A stretch of 64,000 nucleotides of DNA. Source: Lachnospiraceae bacterium AC3007 (GTDB taxonomy: Bacteria; Bacillota; Clostridia; Lachnospirales; Lachnospiraceae). The stretch lies in the NCBI GenBank assembly GCA_000621405.1, contig KK211271.1, positions 1-64,000 on the forward strand. Direction: 5' to 3'. How positions within the stretch are numbered: the first letter of the stretch is position 1; each line of letters starts with the position of its first letter. The notes under the pieces are model-generated. The model was not told where the DNA came from and did no database searches. It saw nothing but the letters and a program-made list of their open reading frames with translations. The position numbers were made by a program, and so were the translations under genes. Positions 44,515 to 54,897 of this stretch are shown piece after piece.

Positions 44515-45624
44515 ATGGCAAAAGAACTGATCAGGATCGATAATATCTCAAAGTCCTTCGACGGCATGTCCGTTCTGAAGAATCTCACTCTATCCATACA
44601 TGAAAATGAATTCGTGACGCTTCTCGGGCCCAGCGGCTGCGGCAAGACCACGACACTGCGCATTTTGAGCGGACTCGAGACTCCCGATGAGGGACGCGTC
44701 ATTTTTGACGGCGAAGATATCACTCATCTCCCGCCCAACAGACGGCAGCTTAATACCGTATTCCAGAGGTATGCTCTCTTTACTCACATGAGCGTTGCCG
44801 AAAACATCGCTTTCGGACTCAAGATCAAAGGTCTTTCGGCGCAGACAATAAAGGAAAAGATAACCTATTCGCTGAAGCTCGTGGGACTTGAGGGCTACGA
44901 AGACAGATCTCCTTCCTCCTTAAGCGGCGGACAGCAGCAGCGTATAGCCATAGCGCGCGCCATAGTGAATGAGCCAAAGGTGCTGCTTCTCGACGAGCCT
45001 TTGGGCGCTCTCGACCTGAAGCTCAGACAGGGAATGCAGTATGAGCTCATAAGACTCAAAAAGGAGCTCGGCATCACCTTCGTGTATATCACGCACGATC
45101 AGGAGGAAGCCCTTACGATGTCCGATACCGTCGTTGTCATGAACCAGGGCAAGATCCAGCAGATCGGCACTCCGGAAGATATCTATAACGAGCCTCAGAA
45201 CGCCTTTGTAGCCGACTTTATCGGAGAGAGCAATCTGATAGACGGCATCATGGTGCATGACCGTCTCGTGAACATAGGCGGCCTTGACATGCCATGCGTG
45301 GACGAAGGCTTCGGAGAGAACAACCCCGTCGACGTGGTGATAAGGCCCGAGGATGTGGAGCTCGACAATTCCGGCGCCGGGCAGACTCAGGGCACCGTCA
45401 GATCCATAGTCTTCAAGGGAGTCCATTGGGAGATGCACGTGGAGAGCGATACAGGCATCACTTTCCTTGTGCAGAGCACGGAGCATCATCCGGTAGGCAG
45501 CCGGGTGGGCATCAGCGTGGATCCGTACAATATCCAGATCATGCACAAGCCCTCCAGCGAGGACGCAAGAGTTTTTGATCAGAGCGAGGCATCAGCCGTC
45601 CCGGGAGAGAATTATGAACCGTAG
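44515..45624 (+). CDS. potA: Spermidine/putrescine ABC transporter ATPase
   Basis: 369 residues. ABC cassette with Walker A GPSGCGKTT, Q-loop QRYALFTHM, signature LSGGQQQRIAIARA, Walker B VLLLDEPLGALD and the switch His in YITHDQEEAL. The C-terminal TOBE domain (about 240-350) is typical of PotA/MalK-type ATPases. It energises polyamine uptake with PotB, PotC and PotD, encoded downstream with overlapping ends. Length is normal for PotA. Confidence 0.95.
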   Translation: MAKELIRIDNISKSFDGMSVLKNLTLSIHENEFVTLLGPSGCGKTTTLRILSGLETPDEGRVIFDGEDITHLPPNRRQLNTVFQRYALFTHMSVAENIAFGLKIKGLSAQTIKEKITYSLKLVGLEGYEDRSPSSLSGGQQQRIAIARAIVNEPKVLLLDEPLGALDLKLRQGMQYELIRLKKELGITFVYITHDQEEALTMSDTVVVMNQGKIQQIGTPEDIYNEPQNAFVADFIGESNLIDGIMVHDRLVNIGGLDMPCVDEGFGENNPVDVVIRPEDVELDNSGAGQTQGTVRSIVFKGVHWEMHVESDTGITFLVQSTEHHPVGSRVGISVDPYNIQIMHKPSSEDARVFDQSEASAVPGENYEP

Positions 45625-46438
45625 CAGGACGAGGCTCCTCGCCATCCCTTATATTATCTGGATCGCAGGCTTTACCGTGATCCCCCTGATCTTCATCATA
45701 GCAAAAGCCATGACAGACCAGGGCGGAGCCTTTACTGTCGGCAATCTTTTTGCGATCTTTTCTCCGATACACCGCAAGGCTCTCATAATGTCATTATCCC
45801 TTGCCGCGGTAAGCACGGTGATATGCATCCTTATCGCCTATCCGGCGGCCATCATCCTCAGAGAAAGCCACATCAAAAAGAAGAGCATCATTCTCTTCAT
45901 ACTGATCCTTCCGATGTGGATGAATTTTATCCTTCGCATACTTGCCATGCAGATGCTGATATCGAACAACGGGATCATCAATCATATACTTGAGGTGCTC
46001 TCGCTCCCGCAGATCAAGATCATCAATACACCGCAGGCCATTGTCCTGGGCATGGTATACGATTACCTCCCGTACATGCTGCTGCCTGTATTGAACAGCA
46101 TCCTGTCGATCCCTCAGGACGTCATAGAAGCAGCGCAGGACCTTGGATCAGACAGGCTTCATGTGATAACGCATATCATCCTGCCCCTCTCGCTCGGGGG
46201 TGTGGGCAGCGGTATCACAATGGTGTTCGTGCCGTCCATGACTGAATTCGTGATAGCCAACATACTGGGCGGAGGCAAGATCCTCCTGCTCGGCAATATA
46301 ATCGAGCAGGAATTCACTGTTTCGATGAACTGGAATCTGGGTTCGGGCTTAAGCGTATCCTTAATGGCCTTTGTGCTGATCACCACCCTGATCTTCGGCA
46401 GAGGCAACGAAGAGAGGGCAGGAGGGTTCAGCCTGTGA
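45614..46438 (+). CDS. potB: Spermidine/putrescine ABC transporter permease
   Basis: 274 residues from the ATG at 45614 (GGGAGAG 5 nt upstream), overlapping the potA stop by 11 bp; the frame also opens at 45575 without a good site. Six membrane helices. The ATPase-contact EAA loop is visible as IEAAQDLGSDRLHVITHIIL. Paired with PotC as heterodimeric channel. Confidence 0.93.
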   Translation: MNRSRTRLLAIPYIIWIAGFTVIPLIFIIAKAMTDQGGAFTVGNLFAIFSPIHRKALIMSLSLAAVSTVICILIAYPAAIILRESHIKKKSIILFILILPMWMNFILRILAMQMLISNNGIINHILEVLSLPQIKIINTPQAIVLGMVYDYLPYMLLPVLNSILSIPQDVIEAAQDLGSDRLHVITHIILPLSLGGVGSGITMVFVPSMTEFVIANILGGGKILLLGNIIEQEFTVSMNWNLGSGLSVSLMAFVLITTLIFGRGNEERAGGFSL

Positions 46439-47229
46439 AAAAGTCCCGCGTATTCGGAAGGATATATATTGCACTGCTCATGATCTTTTTATACGCCCCC
46501 ATCGCGGTGCTCGTCATGTTGAGCTTTAATGATTCGAGATCCAGAGTGGTCTGGGGAGGCTTCACCCTGAAGTGGTATGTCGCTCTCTTCAGGAGTCATG
46601 CGATCACGGAAGCCCTCTGGACGACCTTTACTCTTGCGGTCCTTTCATCGATCATCGCCTGCGCTCTGGGACTTCTGGGCGCCATAGGCATATTCTCCAT
46701 GAGAAGAAAGAATTACAGGCTCATGCTCTTCTTCACGAATATCCCTCTCGTGAATGCCGACATCGTAACGGGTATCGCTCTTCTGCTCTGGTTCGTGCGC
46801 TTCCTTCCGCTCGGATTCACATCTGTGCTCCTGGCGCATGTGACATTCAATATACCCTATGTGATACTGTGCATCCTGCCCAAGCTTCGTGACATGGACA
46901 TGCAACAATATGAAGCAGCGCTCGATCTCGGAGCCAGCGGGACATATGCCTTCATAAGGATTCTGATCCCCCAGATACTCCCGGGAGTACTCTCGGGATT
47001 TCTGATGGCTCTCACACTGTCCATGGATGACTTTGTGATCACCTATTTCACCAAAGGCGCCGGTGTCAACACGCTGTCGACACTGATCTACGGAGAGATA
47101 CGAAAGGGCATCAAACCCGAATTGTATTCCCTGTCTACTCTTTTATTCCTTATTGTGCTAATATTACTGATACTGGTCAATCTTCCGTATGACCGGTTAT
47201 TCTCAAAAAACAAGTTAGAAACGAGGTAA
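46435..47229 (+). CDS. potC: Spermidine/putrescine ABC transporter permease
   Basis: 264 residues, GTG start overlapping the potB stop (GTGA). Six membrane helices with the EAA loop YEAALDLGASGTYAFIRIL and the family segment LSMDDFVITYFTKGAG. Its stop overlaps the potD start. Confidence 0.94.
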   Translation: MKKSRVFGRIYIALLMIFLYAPIAVLVMLSFNDSRSRVVWGGFTLKWYVALFRSHAITEALWTTFTLAVLSSIIACALGLLGAIGIFSMRRKNYRLMLFFTNIPLVNADIVTGIALLLWFVRFLPLGFTSVLLAHVTFNIPYVILCILPKLRDMDMQQYEAALDLGASGTYAFIRILIPQILPGVLSGFLMALTLSMDDFVITYFTKGAGVNTLSTLIYGEIRKGIKPELYSLSTLLFLIVLILLILVNLPYDRLFSKNKLETR

Positions 47230-48299
47230 TGATGAAAAGAAAGATCACCGCACTGGCATGCGCCGTCACGCTCTCAATATGCCTTATCACAGGCTGCACA
47301 GGGGGCAGCACGGCATCGGAGAGCGCACACGAGACCCTTACGGTCTTCAATTACAGTGAATATCTGGATCCCGAGATGCTCGAGCTCTTTACCGAAGAGA
47401 CCGGGATAGAGATCAAATATGAGGAAGCCACGACGCCTGAGGAAATATACACAAAATACATCTCCGGAGGCATCGACTACGACCTCATCTGCACCTCCGA
47501 CTATATGGTAAAAAGGCTTATAGACGAGGGAGAAGCACAGCCTGTTGACTTTTCTTCAATGGAATATTCTTCAAATATCGGGCAGAAGTTCTGGGATATC
47601 TCAAAGTCGGTCGATCCTGACAATGCCTATGCTCTTCCTTATTTCTGGGGAACCCTCGGGCTGCTCTATGATACTACAAAGGTCAAAGGAGATATCGACA
47701 GCTGGGATGTGCTCTTTAACGGAGAATATGCTCAGGACATCATCATGCAGGACTCGATGCGCGACGCCTTCATGATCGCTCTTAAGTATCTGGGATACTC
47801 CATTAATACGACAAATGAAAATGAGATACGGGAAGCTGCGGACCTGCTCATGAAGCAGAAAAAAGATGTCCAGGCATATCTCGTGGATGAGGTGCGAGAC
47901 GAGATAGTCGCCGGCAATGCATCCATAGGCGTCATCTATTCGGGGGAGGCATATCTCGGCAATCAGTACAACAGCGATCTTGCGTATGTGATACCGAAAG
48001 AAGGTTCGGAGCTCTGGATCGATGAATGGGTCGTGACAAAGAAATGCAAAAACATGGATGCAGCCGAAAAGTTCCTTGACTTTCTCTGCAGAGAAGATGT
48101 CGCGACCGCTAACTTCGAGTACATATATTATTCGACTCCCAATGAGGCTGTCGTAGCTGCAATGGATGAAGAATTAAAAGAAAACCCCGCAGTCGTGCCC
48201 ACGGACGAATCCATAGCTAACTGCGAGGTATGTACTCAGAATGATCCTGCGACCATTGAGCTGTACAATGAGCTCTGGAAGGAGCTCAAGGCTCAGTAG
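47229..48299 (+). CDS. potD: Spermidine/putrescine-binding lipoprotein
   Basis: 356 residues. Lipoprotein signal with lipidation Cys in LITGCTGG (about residue 22), then the binding-protein fold starting LTVFNYSEYLDPEMLELF. Acidic and aromatic residues expected to bind polyamine amines include DYDLICTSDYM and LPYFWGTLGLLYD. It completes potABCD. The binding-protein gene comes last, as usual for pot operons. Confidence 0.94.
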   Translation: MMKRKITALACAVTLSICLITGCTGGSTASESAHETLTVFNYSEYLDPEMLELFTEETGIEIKYEEATTPEEIYTKYISGGIDYDLICTSDYMVKRLIDEGEAQPVDFSSMEYSSNIGQKFWDISKSVDPDNAYALPYFWGTLGLLYDTTKVKGDIDSWDVLFNGEYAQDIIMQDSMRDAFMIALKYLGYSINTTNENEIREAADLLMKQKKDVQAYLVDEVRDEIVAGNASIGVIYSGEAYLGNQYNSDLAYVIPKEGSELWIDEWVVTKKCKNMDAAEKFLDFLCREDVATANFEYIYYSTPNEAVVAAMDEELKENPAVVPTDESIANCEVCTQNDPATIELYNELWKELKAQ

Positions 48300-48300
48300 G

Positions 48301-49227
48301 TCAATACTCTTTCTCTATCTCAAGAACACGTTTGTAAAGGTACTCGTTCGCGGGTACCTTTATATTATGCTTTTTGCCAAGGGCCATGACTTCACCGGCA
48401 AACATATCTACCTCAGAATGTCTCCCCTGTCTTCTGTCCTGTGCCATCGAGGGTATGGCGGACGGATCGAGCCCTGCGATTATCTCAAGATACTGCTCTA
48501 TCTCCTTTTCGCCTATATCTATGCCCTCAGCCTGTCCTACTGCCGCAACCTCTCTCATTGCGCTTACAGTAAAGACAAACTCTTCCGAACCCGGTCTCGT
48601 AGCTCCCTCATAATCAGTATCAAAGACCATGCAGGTCTGATTGATGCCGACATTGAGCATGAACTTGCTCCAGAGCCTGTATATTATATCCTCTTCAACG
48701 GTATGGGGCACTTTGCATTCATCAAAGAGCGCGGCTACTTCCGTGAGCTTATCCTTAAGCACATTCGGTGCATCATCCGGCACGCCTATGAAGAGCTCTC
48801 CGTGCCTGGAGTAGACAAGCTCGCTTCCGGTCCTCTGCGCGTCCATGCCCTGGGATACGGTATATATCACATGGCTTTGGGGGAATCTCTCACTTATGAT
48901 CCTCTCGCTCGATATGCCGTTGAGCATAGATACAAAAACAGTATCTTCATTCACAAGCGGCTCAATTAGATCCAGCGACTTTGAAAGATCCAGGAATTTT
49001 ACTCCGACCAGCACCATATCCGCCCTGCCATATGATGACAGAAAGCCTTCCGGTGTTGTCATAGGATATGACACTTCCCTTCCGTTGATCCTGTATATGT
49101 CCTCGCTGTGACGGCGAAGCCTTTCTTCATCCATCACAAAAGCTGCATTCCCGGCAAAGTTCTCCGCTATCTCTCCGCCGAAGAGAAGGCCCAGAGCCCC
49201 CATTCCGACTGTCGCAACATTCTTCAT
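48301..49227 (-). CDS. panE: 2-dehydropantoate 2-reductase
   Basis: 308 residues. NADPH-dependent ketopantoate reductase of coenzyme A synthesis, or a related ApbA/PanE family member. The N-terminal glycine motif is GMGALGLLFGG; the catalytic Lys is expected in YRLWSKFMLNVGINQ and the conserved Asn/Ser in SMAQDRRQGRHSEVDMFAGE. The stop lies 1 bp from the convergent potD stop. The NSS transporter gene is 10 bp upstream, likely the same transcript. panB, panC and panD are not in the window, so other 2-ketoacid substrates are possible. Confidence 0.9.
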   Translation of the reverse strand: MKNVATVGMGALGLLFGGEIAENFAGNAAFVMDEERLRRHSEDIYRINGREVSYPMTTPEGFLSSYGRADMVLVGVKFLDLSKSLDLIEPLVNEDTVFVSMLNGISSERIISERFPQSHVIYTVSQGMDAQRTGSELVYSRHGELFIGVPDDAPNVLKDKLTEVAALFDECKVPHTVEEDIIYRLWSKFMLNVGINQTCMVFDTDYEGATRPGSEEFVFTVSAMREVAAVGQAEGIDIGEKEIEQYLEIIAGLDPSAIPSMAQDRRQGRHSEVDMFAGEVMALGKKHNIKVPANEYLYKRVLEIEKEY

Positions 49228-49237
49228 GCTCTACCTC

Positions 49238-50635
49238 TTAAAGGAAAGAAAATACGCCGAAGGACTGAAGGAAGAGGATGAAGAGCAGCACGGGAGCCAC
49301 AAATCTGACCATGACTATATAGAGCTTTTTGCGCATGAACTTAGAACCGGTCTTGGTCACCTCATCTATGATTATATCCGGCGTGAGTACCCAGCCGATC
49401 AGTATGCAGGTCAAAGTAGCGACTATCGGCATGAGGATATTGTTGCTCACGTAATCCATTATATCGAGTATCTGAGCCGTAACACCGTTAGGCAGGCTGA
49501 ACTCAAAGTAGAGCTTGTTGTAGCCGAGGCAGACAAGGATCGCGAGAACAAGGGCGATCACGAATTCAATGGCGCATGCCCTTCTCCTTGAGATCTTGAA
49601 CTGATCCATGAAGCTTGAGACTATGGCCTCCAGTATCGATATCGAGCTCGTCAGAGCGGCAAAGAGGACCATGACAAAAAACAGTATACCTATGAAGTGT
49701 CCGACGCTTCCCATGGCTTCAAAGACCTTGGGTATCGATATGAACATAAGTCCCGGGCCCGAGGCGCTCATGCCCTCTTCTCCCATGAATACGAACACTG
49801 CGGGGATTATCATGACGCCGGCAAGTATGGCGACGCCCGTATCAAATATCTCTATCTGATTGATGGAGCCCATCAGATTCTCATCGTCCCTGACATAGGA
49901 GCCATATGCCACCATGATGCCCATGGCTATGCTCAGGCTGTAGAAAAGCTGTCCCATCGCGTCCATCACGACCACAAGGATATCCGAGCCTCTCATGCCA
50001 CTAAGCCTCGGGATGAATAAAAGCTTCAGTCCCTGAAGTCCTGTCCTGACCGTCCCGCCGTCGTTATAGCTTAAGCTGAGGGAAAATACCGCTATGCCTA
50101 TAACAAGGATAAGGAGTATGGGCATAAGGATTCTGGAAAACGCCTCTATGCCTTTATTTACACCCTGATATATGATGATGCAGGTGAGCACGAGGAATAT
50201 GATCCCGTAGACCATGGGCTCAATGTCAGCCGTAATGAATGAAGTAAAGTAACCTTCCGCGGCAGGCTGTGTCCAGTCACCTGCGATATATGCAACGGCA
50301 TATTTCATGACCCAGCCGCCTATCACGCAGTAATAAGGCATTATCATCATCGGAACTATGCATGCGATAATGCCGAGTCCCTTCCAGCCCTGCTTCAGAG
50401 TACCGTAGGCTGTAAGGGGGCTCTGCTTTGTCTTCCTTCCGATCGCTACCTCTGTTGTAAGGAGCGCAAATCCAAAAGTAAGCGCGAGTATGAGGTACAC
50501 CACTATGAACAATCCGCCACCGTCCTTTGCGGCAAGGTAAGGAAAACGCCATATGTTGCCGAGACCCACCGCGCTTCCGGCCGCAGCGAGCACGAATCCG
50601 ATGGAACTGTTAAATGAGTGTCTTTTTTTCTGCAT
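49238..50635 (-). CDS. Sodium-dependent amino acid/neurotransmitter symporter (NSS)
   Basis: 465 residues with about 11-12 membrane helices. The family signature GSAVGLGNIWRFPYLAAKDGG at the N-terminus carries the sodium and substrate-binding unwound helix of LeuT-type proteins. DAMGQLFYSLSIAMG (helix 6 region) and FVMVLFAALTSSISILEA (helix 8) supply the other sodium ligands. It imports an amino acid, often a hydrophobic or aromatic one; the substrate is not predictable here. It lies between alaS and panE on the same strand. Confidence 0.94.
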   Translation of the reverse strand: MQKKRHSFNSSIGFVLAAAGSAVGLGNIWRFPYLAAKDGGGLFIVVYLILALTFGFALLTTEVAIGRKTKQSPLTAYGTLKQGWKGLGIIACIVPMMIMPYYCVIGGWVMKYAVAYIAGDWTQPAAEGYFTSFITADIEPMVYGIIFLVLTCIIIYQGVNKGIEAFSRILMPILLILVIGIAVFSLSLSYNDGGTVRTGLQGLKLLFIPRLSGMRGSDILVVVMDAMGQLFYSLSIAMGIMVAYGSYVRDDENLMGSINQIEIFDTGVAILAGVMIIPAVFVFMGEEGMSASGPGLMFISIPKVFEAMGSVGHFIGILFFVMVLFAALTSSISILEAIVSSFMDQFKISRRRACAIEFVIALVLAILVCLGYNKLYFEFSLPNGVTAQILDIMDYVSNNILMPIVATLTCILIGWVLTPDIIIDEVTKTGSKFMRKKLYIVMVRFVAPVLLFILFLQSFGVFSFL

Positions 50636-50709
50636 TACATCCTCCCGTTACTTCTTTTCGCAGTTCAACTGTTTCCCTGTTTTTTCAGTCTGTATCTTCT
50701 CCCGCCTGC

Positions 50710-53364
50710 TTATCCGACCTGGGCAGCAAGGAGCTCTTCTGCCTTCTTAACAGCATCCGCGATGCCGGACGGATCCTTGCCGCCGGCCTGCGCCATATTG
50801 GGCCTCCCTCCGCCACCGCCGCCTACGCATCCTGCGACTTCCTTTATCAGATTACCGGCATGAGCGCCTTTTTTGACCGCTCCGTCGGTAGCCGAAATGA
50901 CTATGTTTACCTTGCCGTTGTATTCGGAAAGCAGTACCACGACTCCCTCTGACAGCTTTTCCTTAAGCTCATCGGAGAGTTCTCTGAGCCCGTTCATATC
51001 CACACCTGCAGGGGTCGCTGTAAGGAGCTTCACTCCTCCTATCTCCTTCACATTATCCATGACATCCCCGAGAGCATCCTTTGCCGCTTTTGACTTCAGC
51101 GACTCATTCTCGGAGCGCAGCTCTTTTATCTCTTTCATGAGCTTACCGATATGCGAGGCGAGTTCTGCAGGGGCAGACTTTGCAGTCCCTGCTGCCTCCA
51201 TAAGAGTGCTCTCAACGCCTTTGTAATACTTGATGACATTATCTCCGGTCACGGCTTCTATACGTCTTACACCGGATGAGATGCCGCTCTCCGAGAGGAT
51301 CTTGAAATACTTGATCTCTCTTGTATTGCCGACATGAGTTCCTCCGCAGAGCTCCACCGACCAGTCTCCCATATTGACGACACGCACCTCTTCGCCGTAC
51401 TTCTCTCCGAAGAGAGCCATGGCTCCGGTCTTCTTTGCATCTTCAAGAGACATGATCTTGGTATCGACCTGAAGTCCCAGCTCGATCTTTTCATTTACGA
51501 TCTGCTCAGCCCTTTTTATCTCTTCATCAGTCATTGCCTGGGAATAACTGAAATCAAATCTTGTCCGCTGGGTATCCTGATATGAGCCCTGCTGCTCCAC
51601 GCCGTCTCCGAGCACTGTGCGGAGCGCCTGCTGCAGAAGGTGGGTGGCGGAATGATTCCTGCAGGTAGCCGTACGGAGCGCCCTGTCGACTTCAAGGGAC
51701 GCATTGTCGCCCTTCTTTATCACTCCGGAGCTTACGACGCCGATATGACCTGTCCTGTCACCGGGAAGCTTTACAGTCTCCTTAACGGTGAACTCGCCGT
51801 CGAGGGTCACGATCCTTCCTTCATCACCCTTCTGTCCGCCCATGGTGGCATAGAAGGTGGTCCTGTCGGTTATAACTGTGCCCTCTTCACCGAGGCCCAG
51901 ACTGTCGATGAGTTCCTTTCCGTTGGATATCGCAAGGATGCTTCCCTTGACGGTAAGCCTTTCATATCCGTCAAATACTGTTTTGACATCGGGATCGAGC
52001 CCGTCATATACGGACATATCATTCGTAAGATCAGCAGAAAAGCTCTGATTCTCTCTTGCCTTCTGCTTCTGCTCCTCCATGGCCTCCGTAAAGCCCTTCT
52101 CGTCCACCGAGAAGCCCTTTTCCGATGCAAGCTCGACCGTCAGTTCCAGAGGGAATCCGAAGGTATCATAGAGATAGAATGCGCTCCTTCCGTCGATCGT
52201 ATGATCATCGCCTGACTGCTTTCTCACAAAGATCTTGTCAAGCTCCTTCATGCCGTTCTCAAGCGCGCTCTCAAAGCGCATGATCTCATTGCGGAGCTCG
52301 GTGATTATGAAAGCCCTGTTCTGCTTGAGGAGAGGATAACTCTCGCCGTATATTTTGTGGATATAGAGCGCGGCGATATCCACGAGGTTCTCCTTCTTGA
52401 AGCCCAAGAGCCTTCCGTGTCTTATGGCGCGTCTTATAAGTCTCCTCAGCACATATCCCGCGCCCGCATTGGACGGGGTAAGGCGGGCTTCATCGCCTAT
52501 CAGCATCACGGCGGTACGCAGGTGATCGGCAAGTATCCTCATGGACCTTGTCTTCTCTTCGTCCTCACCGTATTTAATGCCCGCATTTTTCTCTATGTAC
52601 TCTATGACGGGAAGGAACAGATCCGTCATATACACGTCCTTTGAGCCGTTGAGGAAAGCAAGTATCCTCTCAAGTCCCCATCCGGTATCCACGTTCTTCT
52701 GCGCAAGCGGTGTGAGCTTTCCGTCCTTATGCTTTTCATACTGCATGAAGACGTCATTTCCAAGCTCGGTGTATTTGCCGCATGAGCATCCCGGTCCGCA
52801 GTCGGGTCCGCAGTCGGGCACATCCGCTACATAGAACATCTCACTGTCGGGTCCGCAGGGGCCGTATTCAAGTCCCCACCAGTTGTCCGAAGCAGGAAGA
52901 TAGAATATGTTTTCCTTTTTGAATCCCGACTCTATACGGTAGGAAGCGCTCTCTTCGTCTCTCGGGGCATTATCATCTCCCTGAAAGACAGTCGCCGCAA
53001 GATGATCTGCGTCAAATCCAAGGACTTCTGTCAGAAGCTCGTAACTCCACTGGCACCTCTCCTTTTTGAAATAATCTCCGAGGCTCCAGCTTCCCATCAT
53101 CTCGAAAAAGGTCACATGACTCTTATCGCCGACGGAATCTATGTCGTTGGTCCTTACGCATCCCTGCACGTTGCAGAGCCTCGTGCCCTTGGGATGCTTC
53201 TGTCCGAGAAGGTAGGGCATAAGAGGCTGCATTCCGGCAACGTTAAAAAGCACTCCGGTCGAGCCGTCCGATACAAGGGACACTGCCCCGACATCGACAT
53301 GTCCTCTCTCCTTGTAAAAATCCTTCCATGCCTTCCTTAATTCATCGGCTGTAAACTGCTTCAT
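50710..53364 (-). CDS. alaS: Alanyl-tRNA synthetase
   Basis: 884 residues, full length. The N-terminal class II catalytic domain includes FNVAGMQPLMPYLLG (motif 1-2 region) and FFEMMGSWSLGDYFKKE. The editing domain has the zinc ligands in CRNHSATHLLQQ and ELCGGTHVGNT. The C-Ala domain ends with CVGGGGGGRPNMAQAGGKDP. The Cys-rich loop DCGPDCGPGCSCGKYTEL in the catalytic domain is the normal zinc-type variant seen in many bacteria. Housekeeping gene; no T-box leader is visible in the 61-bp gap to glyS. Confidence 0.98.
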   Translation of the reverse strand: MKQFTADELRKAWKDFYKERGHVDVGAVSLVSDGSTGVLFNVAGMQPLMPYLLGQKHPKGTRLCNVQGCVRTNDIDSVGDKSHVTFFEMMGSWSLGDYFKKERCQWSYELLTEVLGFDADHLAATVFQGDDNAPRDEESASYRIESGFKKENIFYLPASDNWWGLEYGPCGPDSEMFYVADVPDCGPDCGPGCSCGKYTELGNDVFMQYEKHKDGKLTPLAQKNVDTGWGLERILAFLNGSKDVYMTDLFLPVIEYIEKNAGIKYGEDEEKTRSMRILADHLRTAVMLIGDEARLTPSNAGAGYVLRRLIRRAIRHGRLLGFKKENLVDIAALYIHKIYGESYPLLKQNRAFIITELRNEIMRFESALENGMKELDKIFVRKQSGDDHTIDGRSAFYLYDTFGFPLELTVELASEKGFSVDEKGFTEAMEEQKQKARENQSFSADLTNDMSVYDGLDPDVKTVFDGYERLTVKGSILAISNGKELIDSLGLGEEGTVITDRTTFYATMGGQKGDEGRIVTLDGEFTVKETVKLPGDRTGHIGVVSSGVIKKGDNASLEVDRALRTATCRNHSATHLLQQALRTVLGDGVEQQGSYQDTQRTRFDFSYSQAMTDEEIKRAEQIVNEKIELGLQVDTKIMSLEDAKKTGAMALFGEKYGEEVRVVNMGDWSVELCGGTHVGNTREIKYFKILSESGISSGVRRIEAVTGDNVIKYYKGVESTLMEAAGTAKSAPAELASHIGKLMKEIKELRSENESLKSKAAKDALGDVMDNVKEIGGVKLLTATPAGVDMNGLRELSDELKEKLSEGVVVLLSEYNGKVNIVISATDGAVKKGAHAGNLIKEVAGCVGGGGGGRPNMAQAGGKDPSGIADAVKKAEELLAAQVG

Positions 53365-53425
53365 GTATGTTCTCTCCTGTTCTGACTGTAGTATGGGCGA
53401 TCCTTAAGCCCTTCATGATGATCCG

Positions 53426-54814
53426 TCAGAGATCGAATCTTCCCGCAAAATATGCCTCAAGCTCCGTTATAGGCACTCTCTCCTGTTCCATGGAATCACG
53501 ATCCCTTATCGTTACGGCATTATCGTTCTCTGAATCAAAGTCATAGGTCACACAGTACGGCGTGCCTATCTCGTCCTGTCTTCTGTATCTCTTTCCTATC
53601 GCGCCTCTCTCGTCAAACTCGCAGTTGTAATGCTTTGAGAGGATGTCATATATCTTCTCCGCGCCCTCATTAAGCTTCTTTGAAAGTGGAAGCACGCCTA
53701 TCTTCACGGGCGCAAGAGCCGGATGGAAATGCATGACCGTCCTCACGTCTCCGCCCTCGAGCTCTTCCTCGTCATAGGCCTCGCAGAGGAAAGCAAGGAC
53801 TACTCTGTCTGCTCCGAGTGACGGCTCGATGACATAAGGCAGATACTTCTCGTTCGTCGTATCATCAAAATATGTCATATCCTGACCCGATGTCTTCTGG
53901 TGCTGGCTTAAGTCATAATCAGTCCTGTCCGCTATGCCCCAGAGCTCACCCCATCCGAACGGGAAGAGATATTCAAGATCGGTAGTCGCATTGGAATAGA
54001 ATGCAAGTTCGGCGGGATCATGGTCCCTGGTCCTTATGTGATCGGGCGCCATGCCGAGATCATGAAGAAAATCAATGCAGTATTTTTTCCAGTAATCAAA
54101 CCATTCAAGATCCGTACCGGGCTTGCAGAAGAATTCCAGCTCCATCTGCTCGAATTCCCTCGTCCTGAAGGTGAAGTTGCCGGGAGTGATCTCGTTTCTG
54201 AAAGACTTTCCTATCTGGCCTATACCGAAGGGAACCTTTTTCCTCGAAGTCCTCTGCACATTCTTGAAGTTGACGAATATACCCTGTGCGGTCTCGGGTC
54301 TTAAGTAGACCACGTTCTTCGCATCTTCCGTGACGCCCTGGAATGTCTTGAACATGAGATTGAACTGTCTGATATCCGTGAAGTTGTGCTTGCCGCAGGT
54401 AGGACAGGGGATGCCGTTCTTCTTGATGTAATCCATCATCTCCTCGTTTGACCAGCCGTCGACAGAGGACTCAAGAGTCACACCGTTTTCCTTTGCCCAG
54501 TCCTCGATGATATTGTCAGCCCTGAACCTCTCATGGCACTCACGGCAGTCTATGAGCGGATCCGAAAAGCTTCCGATATGGCCTGATGCCACATAGGTCT
54601 GGGTGTTCATCAGTATCGCGCAGTCTACACCGACATTGTATTTATTGCCGGTGACAAACCTGCTCCACCAGGCCTTCTTCATGTTGTTTTTAAGCTCGAC
54701 TCCGAGATTGCCGTAATCCCAGGTATTTGCAAGTCCGCCGTATATCTCGGATCCCGGATATATGAATCCTCTTCCCTTGCAAAGATTGACTATCTTCTCC
54801 ATTGAATCGACCAT
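53426..54814 (-). CDS. glyS: Glycyl-tRNA synthetase, dimeric type
   Basis: 462 residues, the alpha2 (eukaryote-like) form. The start at 54814 has GGGAGGAG nearby. The N-terminal [22 protein letters not shown], the catalytic [16 protein letters not shown] with [19 protein letters not shown] (motif 2) and [14 protein letters not shown] (motif 3) are all intact, followed by the anticodon-binding domain. A C-x2-C pattern ([10 protein letters not shown] with DCRECHERF) may bind zinc. It precedes alaS on the same strand by 61 bp. Confidence 0.97.
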   Translation of the reverse strand: MVDSMEKIVNLCKGRGFIYPGSEIYGGLANTWDYGNLGVELKNNMKKAWWSRFVTGNKYNVGVDCAILMNTQTYVASGHIGSFSDPLIDCRECHERFRADNIIEDWAKENGVTLESSVDGWSNEEMMDYIKKNGIPCPTCGKHNFTDIRQFNLMFKTFQGVTEDAKNVVYLRPETAQGIFVNFKNVQRTSRKKVPFGIGQIGKSFRNEITPGNFTFRTREFEQMELEFFCKPGTDLEWFDYWKKYCIDFLHDLGMAPDHIRTRDHDPAELAFYSNATTDLEYLFPFGWGELWGIADRTDYDLSQHQKTSGQDMTYFDDTTNEKYLPYVIEPSLGADRVVLAFLCEAYDEEELEGGDVRTVMHFHPALAPVKIGVLPLSKKLNEGAEKIYDILSKHYNCEFDERGAIGKRYRRQDEIGTPYCVTYDFDSENDNAVTIRDRDSMEQERVPITELEAYFAGRFDL

Positions 54815-54897
54815 TACTTACTCCTCCCAAATATGATTTGCATAGTTATACGGATCGTCACCGGATGCAAAAAGACGCGCCCGTTCCGTATCCGGCA

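Noticed and set aside
52740-52810. Cys-rich insertion in alanyl-tRNA synthetase
   Set aside because: The CGPDCGPGCSC loop is a normal variant found in many bacterial enzymes.
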